Positions 8,995 to 16,315 of a stretch of DNA of 64,000 bases are shown here, one piece after another. The notes beneath the pieces are model-generated. The model was not told the DNA's origin and made no database searches. It saw nothing but the letters and a program-made list of their open reading frames with translations. The number at the start of each line of letters is the position of its first letter. Position 1 is the first letter of the stretch. Made by a program: the position numbers and the translations under genes. This DNA comes from Thermaerobacter sp. PB12/4term (GTDB lineage: Bacteria > Bacillota > Sulfobacillia > Thermaerobacterales > Thermaerobacteraceae), in NCBI RefSeq assembly GCF_003403315.2, contig NZ_CP048407.1:1302001-1366000 (forward strand), given 5' to 3'.

Positions 8995-9600
8995 CTAGCC
9001 CATCCGGCGCAGCAGCGCCACCACCTTCCCGAGGATACGGGCCGTCCGGACGCGGATGGGCTCCATCGCCGGATTTTCTGGCTGCAGGCGGATACCGTCC
9101 CGCTCCCGGTAGAACCGCTTCACCGTGGCTTCATCGTCGATCAGGGCGACCACGATGTCCCCGTTTTCGGCCGTTTCCTGTCGCCGGACGATCACGTAGT
9201 CACCGTCCAGGATCCCCGCCCCGATCATGCTATCGCCGCGGATGCGCAGGGCGAAAACCTCCCCCTCGGGCACCAGTTCCGACGGGAGGGGAAGGACGTC
9301 TTCGATGTTCTCGACCGCCAGGATGGGCTGGCCGGCAGTCACCTGGCCCACCAGGGGCACCGGTACCGTGCGGGTCCGAAGGCCGGTTTCCTCCAGGACC
9401 TCGATGGCCCGTGGCTTGGTGGGATCGCGCCGGATGTATCCTTTCCGCTCCAGCCGCGCCAGGTACGTGTGGACGGTTGATGTGCTCTTCAGGCCCACCG
9501 CCTCGCCGATCTCCCGGACCGAAGGAGGGTAGCCTCGCTCACGGATCGACGCCTTGATGTAGTCGAGGATTTGCCGCTGCCTGCGGGTCAGTTCTTCCAA
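8995..9600 (-). CDS. lexA: LexA repressor
   Basis: LexA is the SOS repressor that self-cleaves when RecA filaments form. The 201-residue product has an N-terminal winged helix ([24 protein letters not shown] as helix 2-3), the cleavage bond Ala89-Gly90 in QVTAGQP, catalytic Ser124 in GDSMIGAG and general-base Lys161 in ATVKRFY. I chose TTG at 9600 because GGGAGGT lies 6 nt upstream and the product then starts like other LexA proteins (MEELTRRQ). A GTG at 9615 is possible. A promoter overlapped by an SOS-like box lies upstream, suggesting autoregulation. It is divergent from a yneA-like gene. Confidence 0.97.
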   Translation of the reverse strand: MEELTRRQRQILDYIKASIRERGYPPSVREIGEAVGLKSTSTVHTYLARLERKGYIRRDPTKPRAIEVLEETGLRTRTVPVPLVGQVTAGQPILAVENIEDVLPLPSELVPEGEVFALRIRGDSMIGAGILDGDYVIVRRQETAENGDIVVALIDDEATVKRFYRERDGIRLQPENPAMEPIRVRTARILGKVVALLRRMG

Positions 9601-9742
9601 GTCGGCACCTCCCACCGCCGCGGGCCCTTTTCCCGCTGCTTCCGCCGCCCCGGTCCCTTGCCTGGTGGATCTGGATTTCCCACCGCCGTGGCGCTGTAAC
9701 CCCGGCGCTGCCGGTCGGGCGCCGGCGGGTCGTTCTGCACCC

Positions 9743-9771
9743 ATTGTACGGATCGAAAGCAGGTTCCACAA
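9743..9771 (-). promoter_or_regulatory. lexA promoter (sigma-A type)
   Basis: On the minus strand TTGTGG (9771-9766) and TACAAT (9748-9743) are separated by 17 bp. The start would be near 9736, giving a leader of about 135 nt before TTG 9600. An SOS-like box overlaps the -35 element. Confidence 0.6.
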
Positions 9772-9781
9772 ACAGTTGTTC
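9770..9781 (-). promoter_or_regulatory. SOS box candidate at lexA promoter
   Basis: The minus strand reads GAAC-AACT-GTTT, one base off the GAAC-N4-GTTC core of Gram-positive LexA sites. It overlaps the -35 element of the lexA promoter, as expected for autorepression. Confidence 0.55.
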
Positions 9782-9840
9782 GCACCCCTCGTGGGAATTC
9801 CTGCATGGATTGGGCGTCACAGTCCACGGGTTTTTGCCCC

Positions 9841-9871
9841 TTGACACGGAACACACGTTCCGTGGTATGAT
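9841..9871 (+). promoter_or_regulatory. SOS-controlled promoter of the yneA-like gene
   Basis: A perfect -35 TTGACA (9841-9846) and a -10 TATGAT (9866-9871) are spaced by 19 bp. The first SOS box fills the spacer and a second lies just past the -10. The leader before the coding region would be about 30-80 nt, depending on the start codon. Confidence 0.75.
9845..9864 (+). promoter_or_regulatory. SOS box 1 (LexA operator)
   Basis: CACGGAAC-ACAC-GTTCCGTG is an inverted repeat with perfect 8-bp arms and contains the GAAC-N4-GTTC core. It sits between the -35 and -10 elements, so bound LexA would block RNA polymerase. Confidence 0.85.
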
Positions 9872-9878
9872 GGCAACC

Positions 9879-9890
9879 GAACAAATGTTC
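9879..9890 (+). promoter_or_regulatory. SOS box 2 (LexA operator)
   Basis: GAAC-AAAT-GTTC has the exact core half sites and lies around the expected transcription start of the yneA-like gene. Its centre is 30 bp from that of box 1, about three helical turns. Confidence 0.8.
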
Positions 9891-9909
9891 CAATGCCGGG
9901 GTGATGGTC

Positions 9910-10431
9910 GTGGCAGTACGGGTTCAGAGCCGGGGTGCCAGGGCTGTTGAGGACGGCATGGGACGAGGCGGCCGGCCGGCGGCGGGCGCTTTCATGCGCC
10001 ACCGGTATCGATGGGGCCGGCCGGGGCGGACCGTGACAGCCCTGGTTCTTATGACAGGAGTGATCCTCGGAGCAGCCTGGGGCGGCGGGCTCTGGCCGGC
10101 GCGAGCTGTGGCCGGTGACGGGGGTGCGGCCAGGCCGCCGGTTCAAGAGGTGGCCCGTCATCCAGGGGGCACGGATCCGGCGGCACCGGCCGGCGGGTTA
10201 CCGGGTACGGCAGCCAGGAATGCCGGTGGTCCTGGGGAGGCTGCCTCATTGAAGGGCAACCAGGTGGTCGTTCGGCGGGGCGATAGCATCTGGGCCATTG
10301 TGGAGCGGTATGGGCGCAGCGACCGGGATCCCCGGGATCTGGTGGCGGCCGTGATGGAGGCCAACGGCCTGACATCCCCGGCGCTACGGCCCGGTATGGT
10401 CCTGGTCCTGCCACCCGAGGTGCTCCGGTAG
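9910..10431 (+). CDS. yneA: LysM-domain membrane protein, probable SOS division inhibitor (YneA-like)
   Basis: The protein has a basic N-terminus, one membrane segment (TVTALVLMTGVILGAAW), a low-complexity stretch, and a C-terminal LysM domain (VVVRRGDSIWAIVERYG to LRPGMVLVLP). This is the layout of Bacillus YneA, which blocks division during DNA damage from outside the membrane. Divergence from lexA and two LexA boxes in its promoter support the same role. The GTG at 9910 has a GGTGAT site; ATG 9958 is also possible. No yneB resolvase follows. Identity rests on architecture, context and regulation. Confidence 0.78.
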   Translation: MAVRVQSRGARAVEDGMGRGGRPAAGAFMRHRYRWGRPGRTVTALVLMTGVILGAAWGGGLWPARAVAGDGGAARPPVQEVARHPGGTDPAAPAGGLPGTAARNAGGPGEAASLKGNQVVVRRGDSIWAIVERYGRSDRDPRDLVAAVMEANGLTSPALRPGMVLVLPPEVLR

Positions 10432-10640
10432 ATGGAGCACCTCGGACCCCAGAAAACAGGTGCAGGGCGGCCCGCTGCCGGCCGCGGTACCTGGTATACG
10501 GCCATCCTCCCGGCGATTTCTCGCGAGCGATTCTTAGCGATTCTTCAGGAAGCATCCTGCCGGCGCAATGGCTCGGTACCGGCGCACCGGGTCAGAAAGC
10601 GACCGGCCGAAGATCGGGGTTTTGCCGGTCCGGTGGCTGG

Positions 10641-10696
10641 CAGGCACGTTGCGACGGACCCGTGCCTGGGCGGAGGAACCGGCATCGGTTCCTCCG
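10641..10696. other. Two adjacent perfect hairpins
   Basis: CAGGCACG (10641-10648) pairs with CGTGCCTG (10661-10668) over a 12-nt loop. Two bases later CGGAGGAACCG pairs with CGGTTCCTCCG around a GCAT tetraloop (10671-10696). No T-run follows on either strand, so these are not classical terminators. They could mark a structured RNA. Confidence 0.55.
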
Positions 10697-10894
10697 CAGC
10701 CGGTGGATGCGATGGGCAGGTATGCCGCAGCTCCGAGTCGCTTCGTGCGGCTTCGCAGCTTTCCCTGGAGAACCCGTTAGCGACCACGTTCCGTGGCCAC
10801 CGGGAAGGCTGGGGGCCGACGGGCAGCGGGACACCGGGGGTCCCGGTTGGGCCGCCTGGGCCCGCCCGGACCTGGTTCCCGGGTGTCGTCCTTA

Positions 10895-10922
10895 ACTTCG
10901 CATAAGTAGCATTATGTTAAGT
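10895..10922. other. dif: Putative chromosomal dif site (XerC/XerD-type recombination site)
   Basis: The site reads ACTTCGCATAA, spacer GTAGCA, TTATGTTAAGT (11+6+11). Against the E. coli dif arms as I recall them, 18 of 22 positions agree, including CGCATAA and 10 of 11 in the right arm. Against B. subtilis dif, 17 of 22 agree, including ACTTC and TTATGT. It is a strongly AT-rich island in a very GC-rich region, it is non-coding, and most genes to its right point toward it. In Bacillus, lexA-yneA also lies close to dif. The sister site and the recombinases are not in this window. Confidence 0.82.
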
Positions 10923-11055
10923 AAAGCTTGGGACCTCGTCAGCCCAGGGCCGCCAGCCCCTCTCGCTCCCCCGACCAGCCCGGCGGCGGGTTCGACCGTG
11001 GACGAGCGGCGAGGAGGCTCCCTGCAGGCGGAGGTCGCCGGGATCCGCCTGCAGG

Positions 11056-11085
11056 GATTCGCCCCAGGCGGATTCGCCCCAGGCG
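11056..11085 (+). repeat. Exact tandem duplication, 15 bp x 2
   Basis: GATTCGCCCCAGGCG is repeated twice without spacer in the non-coding interval beside the dif-like site. Confidence 0.9.
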
Positions 11086-11253
11086 AAGGGTGCCGGGTGA
11101 CGGCGGGAGTAGCCGGGTGACGCGGACCCGGCCGCGTTCCCCTGGAAGCCACGTTCCCCCGAAATCGGGGCCCGCCGCGAAGGGGCACCTGCGGTCCGAC
11201 CGGCGGCACCTGTGGCAACGACGCCCCGGCGCCCGCTCTAGGGCGGCGGCCCC

Positions 11254-11279
11254 GCTGCAGGCGTGGGCTGCAGGCGTGG
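11254..11279 (+). repeat. Exact tandem duplication, 13 bp x 2
   Basis: GCTGCAGGCGTGG is repeated twice without spacer, just downstream of the enoyl-CoA hydratase gene. Confidence 0.9.
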
Positions 11280-11309
11280 CCTGTCCCCTACTGAAGGTGC
11301 GCCCGCGCC

Positions 11310-12125
11310 TCAAAGCGGCGAGCTGGCTTCGAACTGGGGCGGCCGCTTGCCGCGTAGCGCGGCCAGGCCCTCGGCGGCATCCGGCAAGGTGAAACCCAGG
11401 AACTCCAGCGCCGTCGAGGTGTCGAAGATCGGACCCGCGGCCCGCAGCCAGTTGTTGAGGGCGTACTTGGTCCAGCGGATGGCCGTCGGGCTGCCCTGGG
11501 CCAGCCGGCGGGCAATGTTCAGGGCAGCGTCCCGGGCCTCGCCGTCGTTCACGCAGAGGGCGACGAGCCCGATCCGGGCGGCTTCCTCGCCGCTCACGGG
11601 TTCGTTCAGCAGGAGGTGATACTTGGCCCGGGCCATGCCCACCAGTAGAGGCCAGATGATGGCGGCGTGATCGCCGGCGGCCACGCCCAGGCGAACGTGC
11701 CCGTCCAGCAGGCGGGCGTTCCGGGCGGCCACGGCGATATCCGCCAGAAGCGCCACGGCCAGTCCGGCGCCGACGGCGGGGCCTTCGATGGCGGAGACCA
11801 CGGGCTTGGAACAATTGATCAGGTTGTAAACCAGGTCGCGGGCTTCTTTCCAGACCCGCACCCGGACCTGGGGATCCTGCATGATGGCTTCGACCAGGCG
11901 GAAATCGCCGCCGGCCGAAAAGGCCTTCCCTGCGCCCCGCACCAGCACGACCCGAACCCCGGCGTCCCCGTCGATGTCCCTCCAGATGCGGGTGAGCTCG
12001 GTATGGGTCTCGGCGTCCACCGCGTTGAGCGTCTCCGGCTGCTCCAGGACCAGCTCGAGGACCCCGGGTTCCGCCCAGGACAGCTGCAGCCGCCGGTATT
12101 GGTGCCACCAGGACGACACGGGCAT
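11310..12125 (-). CDS. Enoyl-CoA hydratase/isomerase family protein
   Basis: This is a 271-residue crotonase-fold protein. The oxyanion-hole segment [12 protein letters not shown] and the second backbone segment [21 protein letters not shown] are intact. The usual catalytic Glu loop is replaced by [16 protein letters not shown], which occurs in a divergent subgroup, so the exact reaction (hydration, isomerisation or other acyl-CoA chemistry) is open. The ATG at 12125 has GGAGGAAGG upstream; the frame stays open further 5' but that part is not conserved-looking. A leftward MDR-family oxidoreductase gene precedes it at 207 bp. It acts in the cytoplasm. Confidence 0.85.
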   Translation of the reverse strand: MPVSSWWHQYRRLQLSWAEPGVLELVLEQPETLNAVDAETHTELTRIWRDIDGDAGVRVVLVRGAGKAFSAGGDFRLVEAIMQDPQVRVRVWKEARDLVYNLINCSKPVVSAIEGPAVGAGLAVALLADIAVAARNARLLDGHVRLGVAAGDHAAIIWPLLVGMARAKYHLLLNEPVSGEEAARIGLVALCVNDGEARDAALNIARRLAQGSPTAIRWTKYALNNWLRAAGPIFDTSTALEFLGFTLPDAAEGLAALRGKRPPQFEASSPL

Positions 12126-12217
12126 TCCCTGCCTTCCTCCGGGAGCATTCCAGGTGCAGTGGAGAGACGTCCGGCCCCCAGTGAACCCGAGTGAAATGGA
12201 GTTCGGCCGGGGGGACC

Positions 12218-12239
12218 CCGAACTCCTGCCGAACTCCTG
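12218..12239 (+). repeat. Exact tandem duplication, 11 bp x 2
   Basis: CCGAACTCCTG is repeated twice without spacer between the enoyl-CoA hydratase gene and the MDR oxidoreductase gene. Confidence 0.88.
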
Positions 12240-12332
12240 CACTGGTCTCTCTCCTGCTGTCTCTGCTGCGGTCGCCGTTGGCGGGGCCGGCCCGCACCCG
12301 AGCTCCCGGCTCACGGCGGGTCCGGTCCGGGC

Positions 12333-13328
12333 TCAGAAACCGCCGGGGGAACCGGCGGGCCGAACCCGCAGGGCGATCTTACCGCGCACGCCGCCCTCCT
12401 CCAGGCGGCTGTGGGCTTCGGCCACCTGGTCCAGGGGCAGGATGCCGTCCAGGGCCGGGCGCAGCTTGCCGCCTTCGATCAGGGTCCGGAGGGCGTCCAG
12501 CTTGTACCGGGCCCGCCCCAGGAAGAGCCCGTGCAGTGTCAGGTTCTTCCGCGACAGGGGGCCCAGGTTGACCTGGCCGCCCAGGATGGTCACCACCCGT
12601 CCGTGGGGACGCACCACCTCAAGACTCCGGGCGAGGACCTCCCCTCCCACCGTGTCCAGGACCAGGTCCACGCCCTGGCTGCCGGTCTCTCGCCGGATGA
12701 TCTCCACGAAATCCTGGGTCCGGTACTCGATCACCCGGTCGGCGCCCAGGGACTTGACGAATTCCATGTTGTCGGCCCGGGCGGTGGCGTACACGAAAGC
12801 ACCGGCCGCCTTGGCGATCTGGACGGCGAAGTGCCCGACCCCACCGGCCGCGCCGTGGATCAGCACCGTTTCGCCCACCCTCAGCCCACCACGGGTGATC
12901 AGGCCGTCCCACGCCGTTCCTCCGGCCAGGGGAACCACTGCCGCCTCGGTGTGGGACAGGTTCTCCGGCTTGCGGGCGACGATCTCCTGGCGCGCCACAT
13001 GATACTGCGCGTAGCTGCCCGGCCGGCCACCGAAGATCTCGGGGGTGTAGTAGACCTCATCCCCCGGCTGGAAATCCGTCACTCCCGGCCCCACCGCCAC
13101 CACCACGCCCGACACGTCGTAGCCGATGATGGCGGGAGGCTCGACGCCGGCCCAGGTGCCGTTGCGGCGAATCTTGTAATCCACCGGGTTGACGGAACTG
13201 GCGTGAACTTCGACCAGCACCTCGCCCGGGCCGGGCTCGGGCACCGGTACCTCCCGGGCTTCAAAGACCTCAGGCCCTCCGAAGGACCGGATGACCATGG
13301 CCATCATGGTCTTCGCCGTCTTCGCCAT
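12333..13328 (-). CDS. Zinc-independent MDR oxidoreductase, quinone oxidoreductase-like
   Basis: This 331-residue protein has the GroES-like N-terminal domain of medium-chain dehydrogenases (ASSVNPVDYKIRRNG, GYDVSGVVVAVG) and a Rossmann domain with HGAAGGVGHFAVQIAKA. The Cys and His zinc ligands of alcohol dehydrogenases are absent, which fits NADPH quinone oxidoreductase and enoyl reductase members. The substrate cannot be stated. The start ATG follows GGGGGGAG. An 18-bp near-perfect palindrome lies 34 bp upstream and may bind a regulator. It is divergent from an MFS transporter gene. Confidence 0.88.
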   Translation of the reverse strand: MAKTAKTMMAMVIRSFGGPEVFEAREVPVPEPGPGEVLVEVHASSVNPVDYKIRRNGTWAGVEPPAIIGYDVSGVVVAVGPGVTDFQPGDEVYYTPEIFGGRPGSYAQYHVARQEIVARKPENLSHTEAAVVPLAGGTAWDGLITRGGLRVGETVLIHGAAGGVGHFAVQIAKAAGAFVYATARADNMEFVKSLGADRVIEYRTQDFVEIIRRETGSQGVDLVLDTVGGEVLARSLEVVRPHGRVVTILGGQVNLGPLSRKNLTLHGLFLGRARYKLDALRTLIEGGKLRPALDGILPLDQVAEAHSRLEEGGVRGKIALRVRPAGSPGGF

Positions 13329-13362
13329 GGGACTCCCCCCACCCGTGGGATCTGGACCCAGT

Positions 13363-13380
13363 TAACGGGTAAACCCATTA
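13363..13380. promoter_or_regulatory. 18-bp palindromic operator candidate
   Basis: TAACGGGTAAACCCATTA is a near-perfect palindrome of form TAAnGGGTwwACCCnTTA, in the divergent gap between the MDR oxidoreductase and the MFS transporter. It is locally AT-rich. No regulator gene is adjacent, so the binding protein is unknown. Confidence 0.55.
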
Positions 13381-13621
13381 CCGGGATAAGCCAATGCTTA
13401 CAGCCTCGTCAAGGCGGCCTGCGCCCCGGCGCTGCCGGGGAGGAAGGCGCCGCCGCCCGGCACGGGCGGCTTGCCGGCCTGCGGCGGCACCGGCGGGGGC
13501 TCCGGGTGAGCCGGGTGACGGTCCGCGCCCCCCGGCTGCCCGGCAGGAGCTGCCGCCGATGCTGCCCAAACCTCATCAGGGATGGCCAGGACCCCGGCGT
13601 CCCGGCCCGGCAGGAGGGACG

Positions 13622-15325
13622 ATGCCTACGCGTACCGACAACCATCCAGCGGCGGGTTCCGCTCCCGATCCCGGGACACCCGCCCCGGTCCCCGGCTCGC
13701 CTCCCCGTTCCCACGGGCAGGAGCAGGCGACGAAGATGCCGGCCGGCCTGCCGCCGCAAGGCCCGCCAGAGGACCCGCCGCGGCCTGGCCTCCCGGGCAG
13801 CTCTCCTGCGGCCACGGCGGCCGGCGCCGCCGCAGCGGACGGGCCGCCGGGCCCGGCGGCAGGGGCCAGGCAGACCGCCCGGGCCGGCGTGGCCGGGCAG
13901 GCCGGAGCGGCCGGACAGGCTCCCCCCCAGCGCTGGTTTCTCCTGGCGCTGGCCACCCTGCAACAGGCGGGGCTCACCGGCATCCGCTTCGGGATTCCCG
14001 TACTGGCCCCTTTCATCCGGGCGGATCTGGACCTGTCCCTGACAGCCACCGGGCTCGTCCTGGGTGCCTTCGACCTGGGGGCGCTGGCGACCTTTTACCT
14101 GACCGGGCGCCTGACGGACCGCTACGGCGACCGCCGGATCATGGCGGCCGGTGCCGTCCTGGCGGGCCTGCTATCCCTGGCCGCGGCCCTGGACGGGGCG
14201 GGGCTGGGCATGCTGCTGGGGCTGCTGGTGATGGCGGGGACGGGTTTCCCGTCCAGCCAGGTGGCCGGCAGCCACGCCGTCATCGGCTGGTTTCCCCCCA
14301 GGGAGCGCGGCCTCGCCATGGGGATCCGCCAGGCGGGCTTGCCGGCGGGCGGGTTTGCGGCCGCATGGCTCCTCCCCGGCCTGGCCAGCGCCTGGGGCTG
14401 GCGGGCGGCCCTGGCAGGGGCGGCGGTGGCCTGCATCGCCAGCGGGGTGCTGGTGGGACTGGTCCTCCCCCGGGACGAACCCGGATCGGTCCCACGGCCC
14501 CGGGAGACGGGAACTGGAACCGGGTCCGGACAACGCGGCGGGGTTGCCGGGGCGCATTCCGCGGCATGCAGGCCGGCCGGGGTCCACGGGGGGCGGTCGG
14601 GGCGGGTCCAGGACCCGCGGGCGGCCCGGGCGGCGCGGGGGCGGGATGCCGGCGCCCTGGCGGTGGCGGGCTGGTTCTTCCGCCAGCCCACCCTGGTTCT
14701 GGTCACCGCCGTAGCGTGCGTGCTGGCGGCGGTCCAGTTCAGCCTGACGGGGTACTTGCCCCTGTTCATGGAAGACGTGTTTGGCTGGTCCCCGGACGCG
14801 GCCGGGCGCCTTCTGCTGGTGGTCCATCTGGGCGGTATGCTGGGGCGGCTGGCGTGGGGCTGGGCCTCGGACCGGCTGTTTGGCGGCCAGCGGGCGCAAC
14901 CCATGGCCGGTGCGGCCTTCGGGGGGATGCTGGCGGCGGCTGCCCTGGTGGCCGCTGCCCTGCTGGGCAGGCCCGGCGGGCACAGCCCGGTGGTCTCCGC
15001 CGCCATGGTGCCGCTGGCGGCCCTGGCAGGGTTCAATTGTCTTGGGTGGAACGGGCTCTACACCACGGTGGTGGCGGAAAACGCGGGATCCCGGTCGGCG
15101 CCGGCTTTGGGCCTGAGCATGACGGTGCTGTACGTCTTCACCATGCTGGCGCCGCCCCTCTTCGGGCGGGTGGTGGACGCGGCGGGCCACTACGCTGCAG
15201 CCTGGGGCCTGGCGGTGCTTTTGCAACTGGCGGGCCTGGTTCTCATCGGCCGGCTCCACCGCCGGCTGGCGGGCGGCGCTGAAGGGCTGGCCCGGGGGAT
15301 CCGGCCGCTGGCGGGTTCGTCCTGA
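13622..15325 (+). CDS. MFS transporter
   Basis: This 567-residue protein has about twelve membrane segments. The loop GRLTDRYGDRRIM after helix 2 matches MFS motif A (GxLxDRxGRR). A long N-terminal extension (about 95 residues, Pro/Ala/Gly-rich) precedes the first helix, and a long charged loop separates the two six-helix halves. The second half shows FNCLGWNGLY. The cargo is not identifiable. I placed the start at ATG 13622, with GGAGGGA just upstream; the frame extends further 5' without a ribosome site. It is divergent from the MDR oxidoreductase across a palindrome. Confidence 0.85.
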   Translation: MPTRTDNHPAAGSAPDPGTPAPVPGSPPRSHGQEQATKMPAGLPPQGPPEDPPRPGLPGSSPAATAAGAAAADGPPGPAAGARQTARAGVAGQAGAAGQAPPQRWFLLALATLQQAGLTGIRFGIPVLAPFIRADLDLSLTATGLVLGAFDLGALATFYLTGRLTDRYGDRRIMAAGAVLAGLLSLAAALDGAGLGMLLGLLVMAGTGFPSSQVAGSHAVIGWFPPRERGLAMGIRQAGLPAGGFAAAWLLPGLASAWGWRAALAGAAVACIASGVLVGLVLPRDEPGSVPRPRETGTGTGSGQRGGVAGAHSAACRPAGVHGGRSGRVQDPRAARAARGRDAGALAVAGWFFRQPTLVLVTAVACVLAAVQFSLTGYLPLFMEDVFGWSPDAAGRLLLVVHLGGMLGRLAWGWASDRLFGGQRAQPMAGAAFGGMLAAAALVAAALLGRPGGHSPVVSAAMVPLAALAGFNCLGWNGLYTTVVAENAGSRSAPALGLSMTVLYVFTMLAPPLFGRVVDAAGHYAAAWGLAVLLQLAGLVLIGRLHRRLAGGAEGLARGIRPLAGSS

Positions 15326-15386
15326 AGGGGCGGACCAGGCACGAGCAGGGTCGGGGGCGGGGCCGCACGAGCAAGGAGGTGGCGCG

Positions 15387-16211
15387 GTGAGGGTAGCAGT
15401 GATCAGCGACATCCACGGCAACGGGCCTGCCCTGGATGCCGTCCTGGCCGACATCGCAGCCCGGGCTGTGGATGCCGTCTACTGCCTGGGCGACGTGGCG
15501 TTTCAGGGACCCCACGCGGCCTACTGCGTGGACGTCTTGCGGGAGCGGCACATCCCCACGGTGCGGGGGAACACCGACCGGTACCTGGCGGGCGGCGGCC
15601 GGCCGCCAGGGATGCCGTCCGGGCGGGCGGACGCCTTGCTGCGCCCCTGGCGGGAAGCCCTGGGGCCGGAGCGGCTGGCCTGGCTGGGGGTTCTACCCGA
15701 GCGGCTCGAGGTCACGTGGGGTGGCGCCGCGGCGCTTCTGGTGCATGGTTCGCCCCGCTCGGACGAAGAGCCCCTGCTCCCCAGGCTGCCGGGCACCGGC
15801 CCGGGCGGCGCTCCCGGCACGGGACCCCGCACTGGGAGCCCGCCCGGCGCCGACAGCCCGGGGGATGGCGGTCCCCTGGCGGGTGTGGACGCCCAGCTGG
15901 TGCTCTTCGGTCACCACCACCTGCAACTGGCCTGGCGCCAGGGTGGGACCGGCCCCTGGATGGTGGGGCCGGGCAGCGTGGGCATGCCTTTTGACGGAGA
16001 TCCGCGGGCTGCTTACGCCCTGATCACCGTGGAGGAGGACAGGGGCGCGTCCCGCTTCGGGGCGCCGCGGATGGCGGTGACCCTGGTGCGGGTCCCTTAT
16101 GACGTGGAGGCCGTTATCGCTGCCCACCGGCAGGCAGGGCTCATGGACTACAATCCCCTGTTCCCCGCCCAGCTGCGCCAGGCGCGCATGCATCCGGCCC
16201 CCCAGGGATGA
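15387..16211 (+). CDS. Calcineurin-like metallophosphoesterase
   Basis: This 274-residue protein is a small dinuclear-metal phosphoesterase of the YfcE/MJ0936 type. Metal-site motifs appear in order: SDIHGN (D-x-H), CLGDV (GD), RGNTD (GN), LVHGSP (H) and FGHHHLQ (GHxH). GPGSVGMPFDGDPRAAY near the end is typical of this group. Residues about 135-170 are a Gly/Pro insertion before the last His motif. The substrate is not predictable. GTG start with AAGGAGGTGG upstream; the gene follows the MFS gene by 61 bp on the same strand. Confidence 0.9.
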   Translation: MRVAVISDIHGNGPALDAVLADIAARAVDAVYCLGDVAFQGPHAAYCVDVLRERHIPTVRGNTDRYLAGGGRPPGMPSGRADALLRPWREALGPERLAWLGVLPERLEVTWGGAAALLVHGSPRSDEEPLLPRLPGTGPGGAPGTGPRTGSPPGADSPGDGGPLAGVDAQLVLFGHHHLQLAWRQGGTGPWMVGPGSVGMPFDGDPRAAYALITVEEDRGASRFGAPRMAVTLVRVPYDVEAVIAAHRQAGLMDYNPLFPAQLRQARMHPAPQG

Positions 16212-16236
16212 ACCCCGAACCCGGGGTGGAACGGCA

Positions 16237-16268
16237 CCGGGGGAGGGCTCTCCCCTGCCCTCCCCCGG
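16237..16268. terminator. Convergent hairpin between phosphoesterase and aldehyde dehydrogenase genes
   Basis: CCGGGGGAGGGC pairs perfectly with GCCCTCCCCCGG around an 8-nt loop, in the gap between two convergent genes. No T-run follows, so it may be a T-less terminator or a transcript-end stabiliser. Confidence 0.6.
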
Positions 16269-16315
16269 CCTTCCCTGGGATCGTGCGGTCCGGACCCGTC
16301 ACGCGTAACGGGGCC

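Larger units (their letters stand above)
10432..11309. other. Non-coding interval around the putative dif site
   Basis: No frame here has a recognisable domain or a convincing start. The interval holds two adjacent perfect hairpins (10641-10668 and 10671-10696), an AT-rich 28-bp dif-like site (10895-10922), and two exact tandem duplications (11056-11085 and 11254-11279). A short open frame from 10432 begins directly after the preceding stop without a ribosome site. Confidence 0.7.

Noticed and set aside
10432-10905. 157-codon open frame after the yneA-like gene
   Set aside because: It starts directly after a stop with no ribosome site, has no domain, and crosses two perfect hairpins and ends at the dif-like site. 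A yneB homologue was sought here and not found.
10892-10921. loxP-like or phage attachment site reading of the AT-rich inverted repeat
   Set aside because: The arms and 6-bp spacer fit dif better, and no phage or integrase genes are near.
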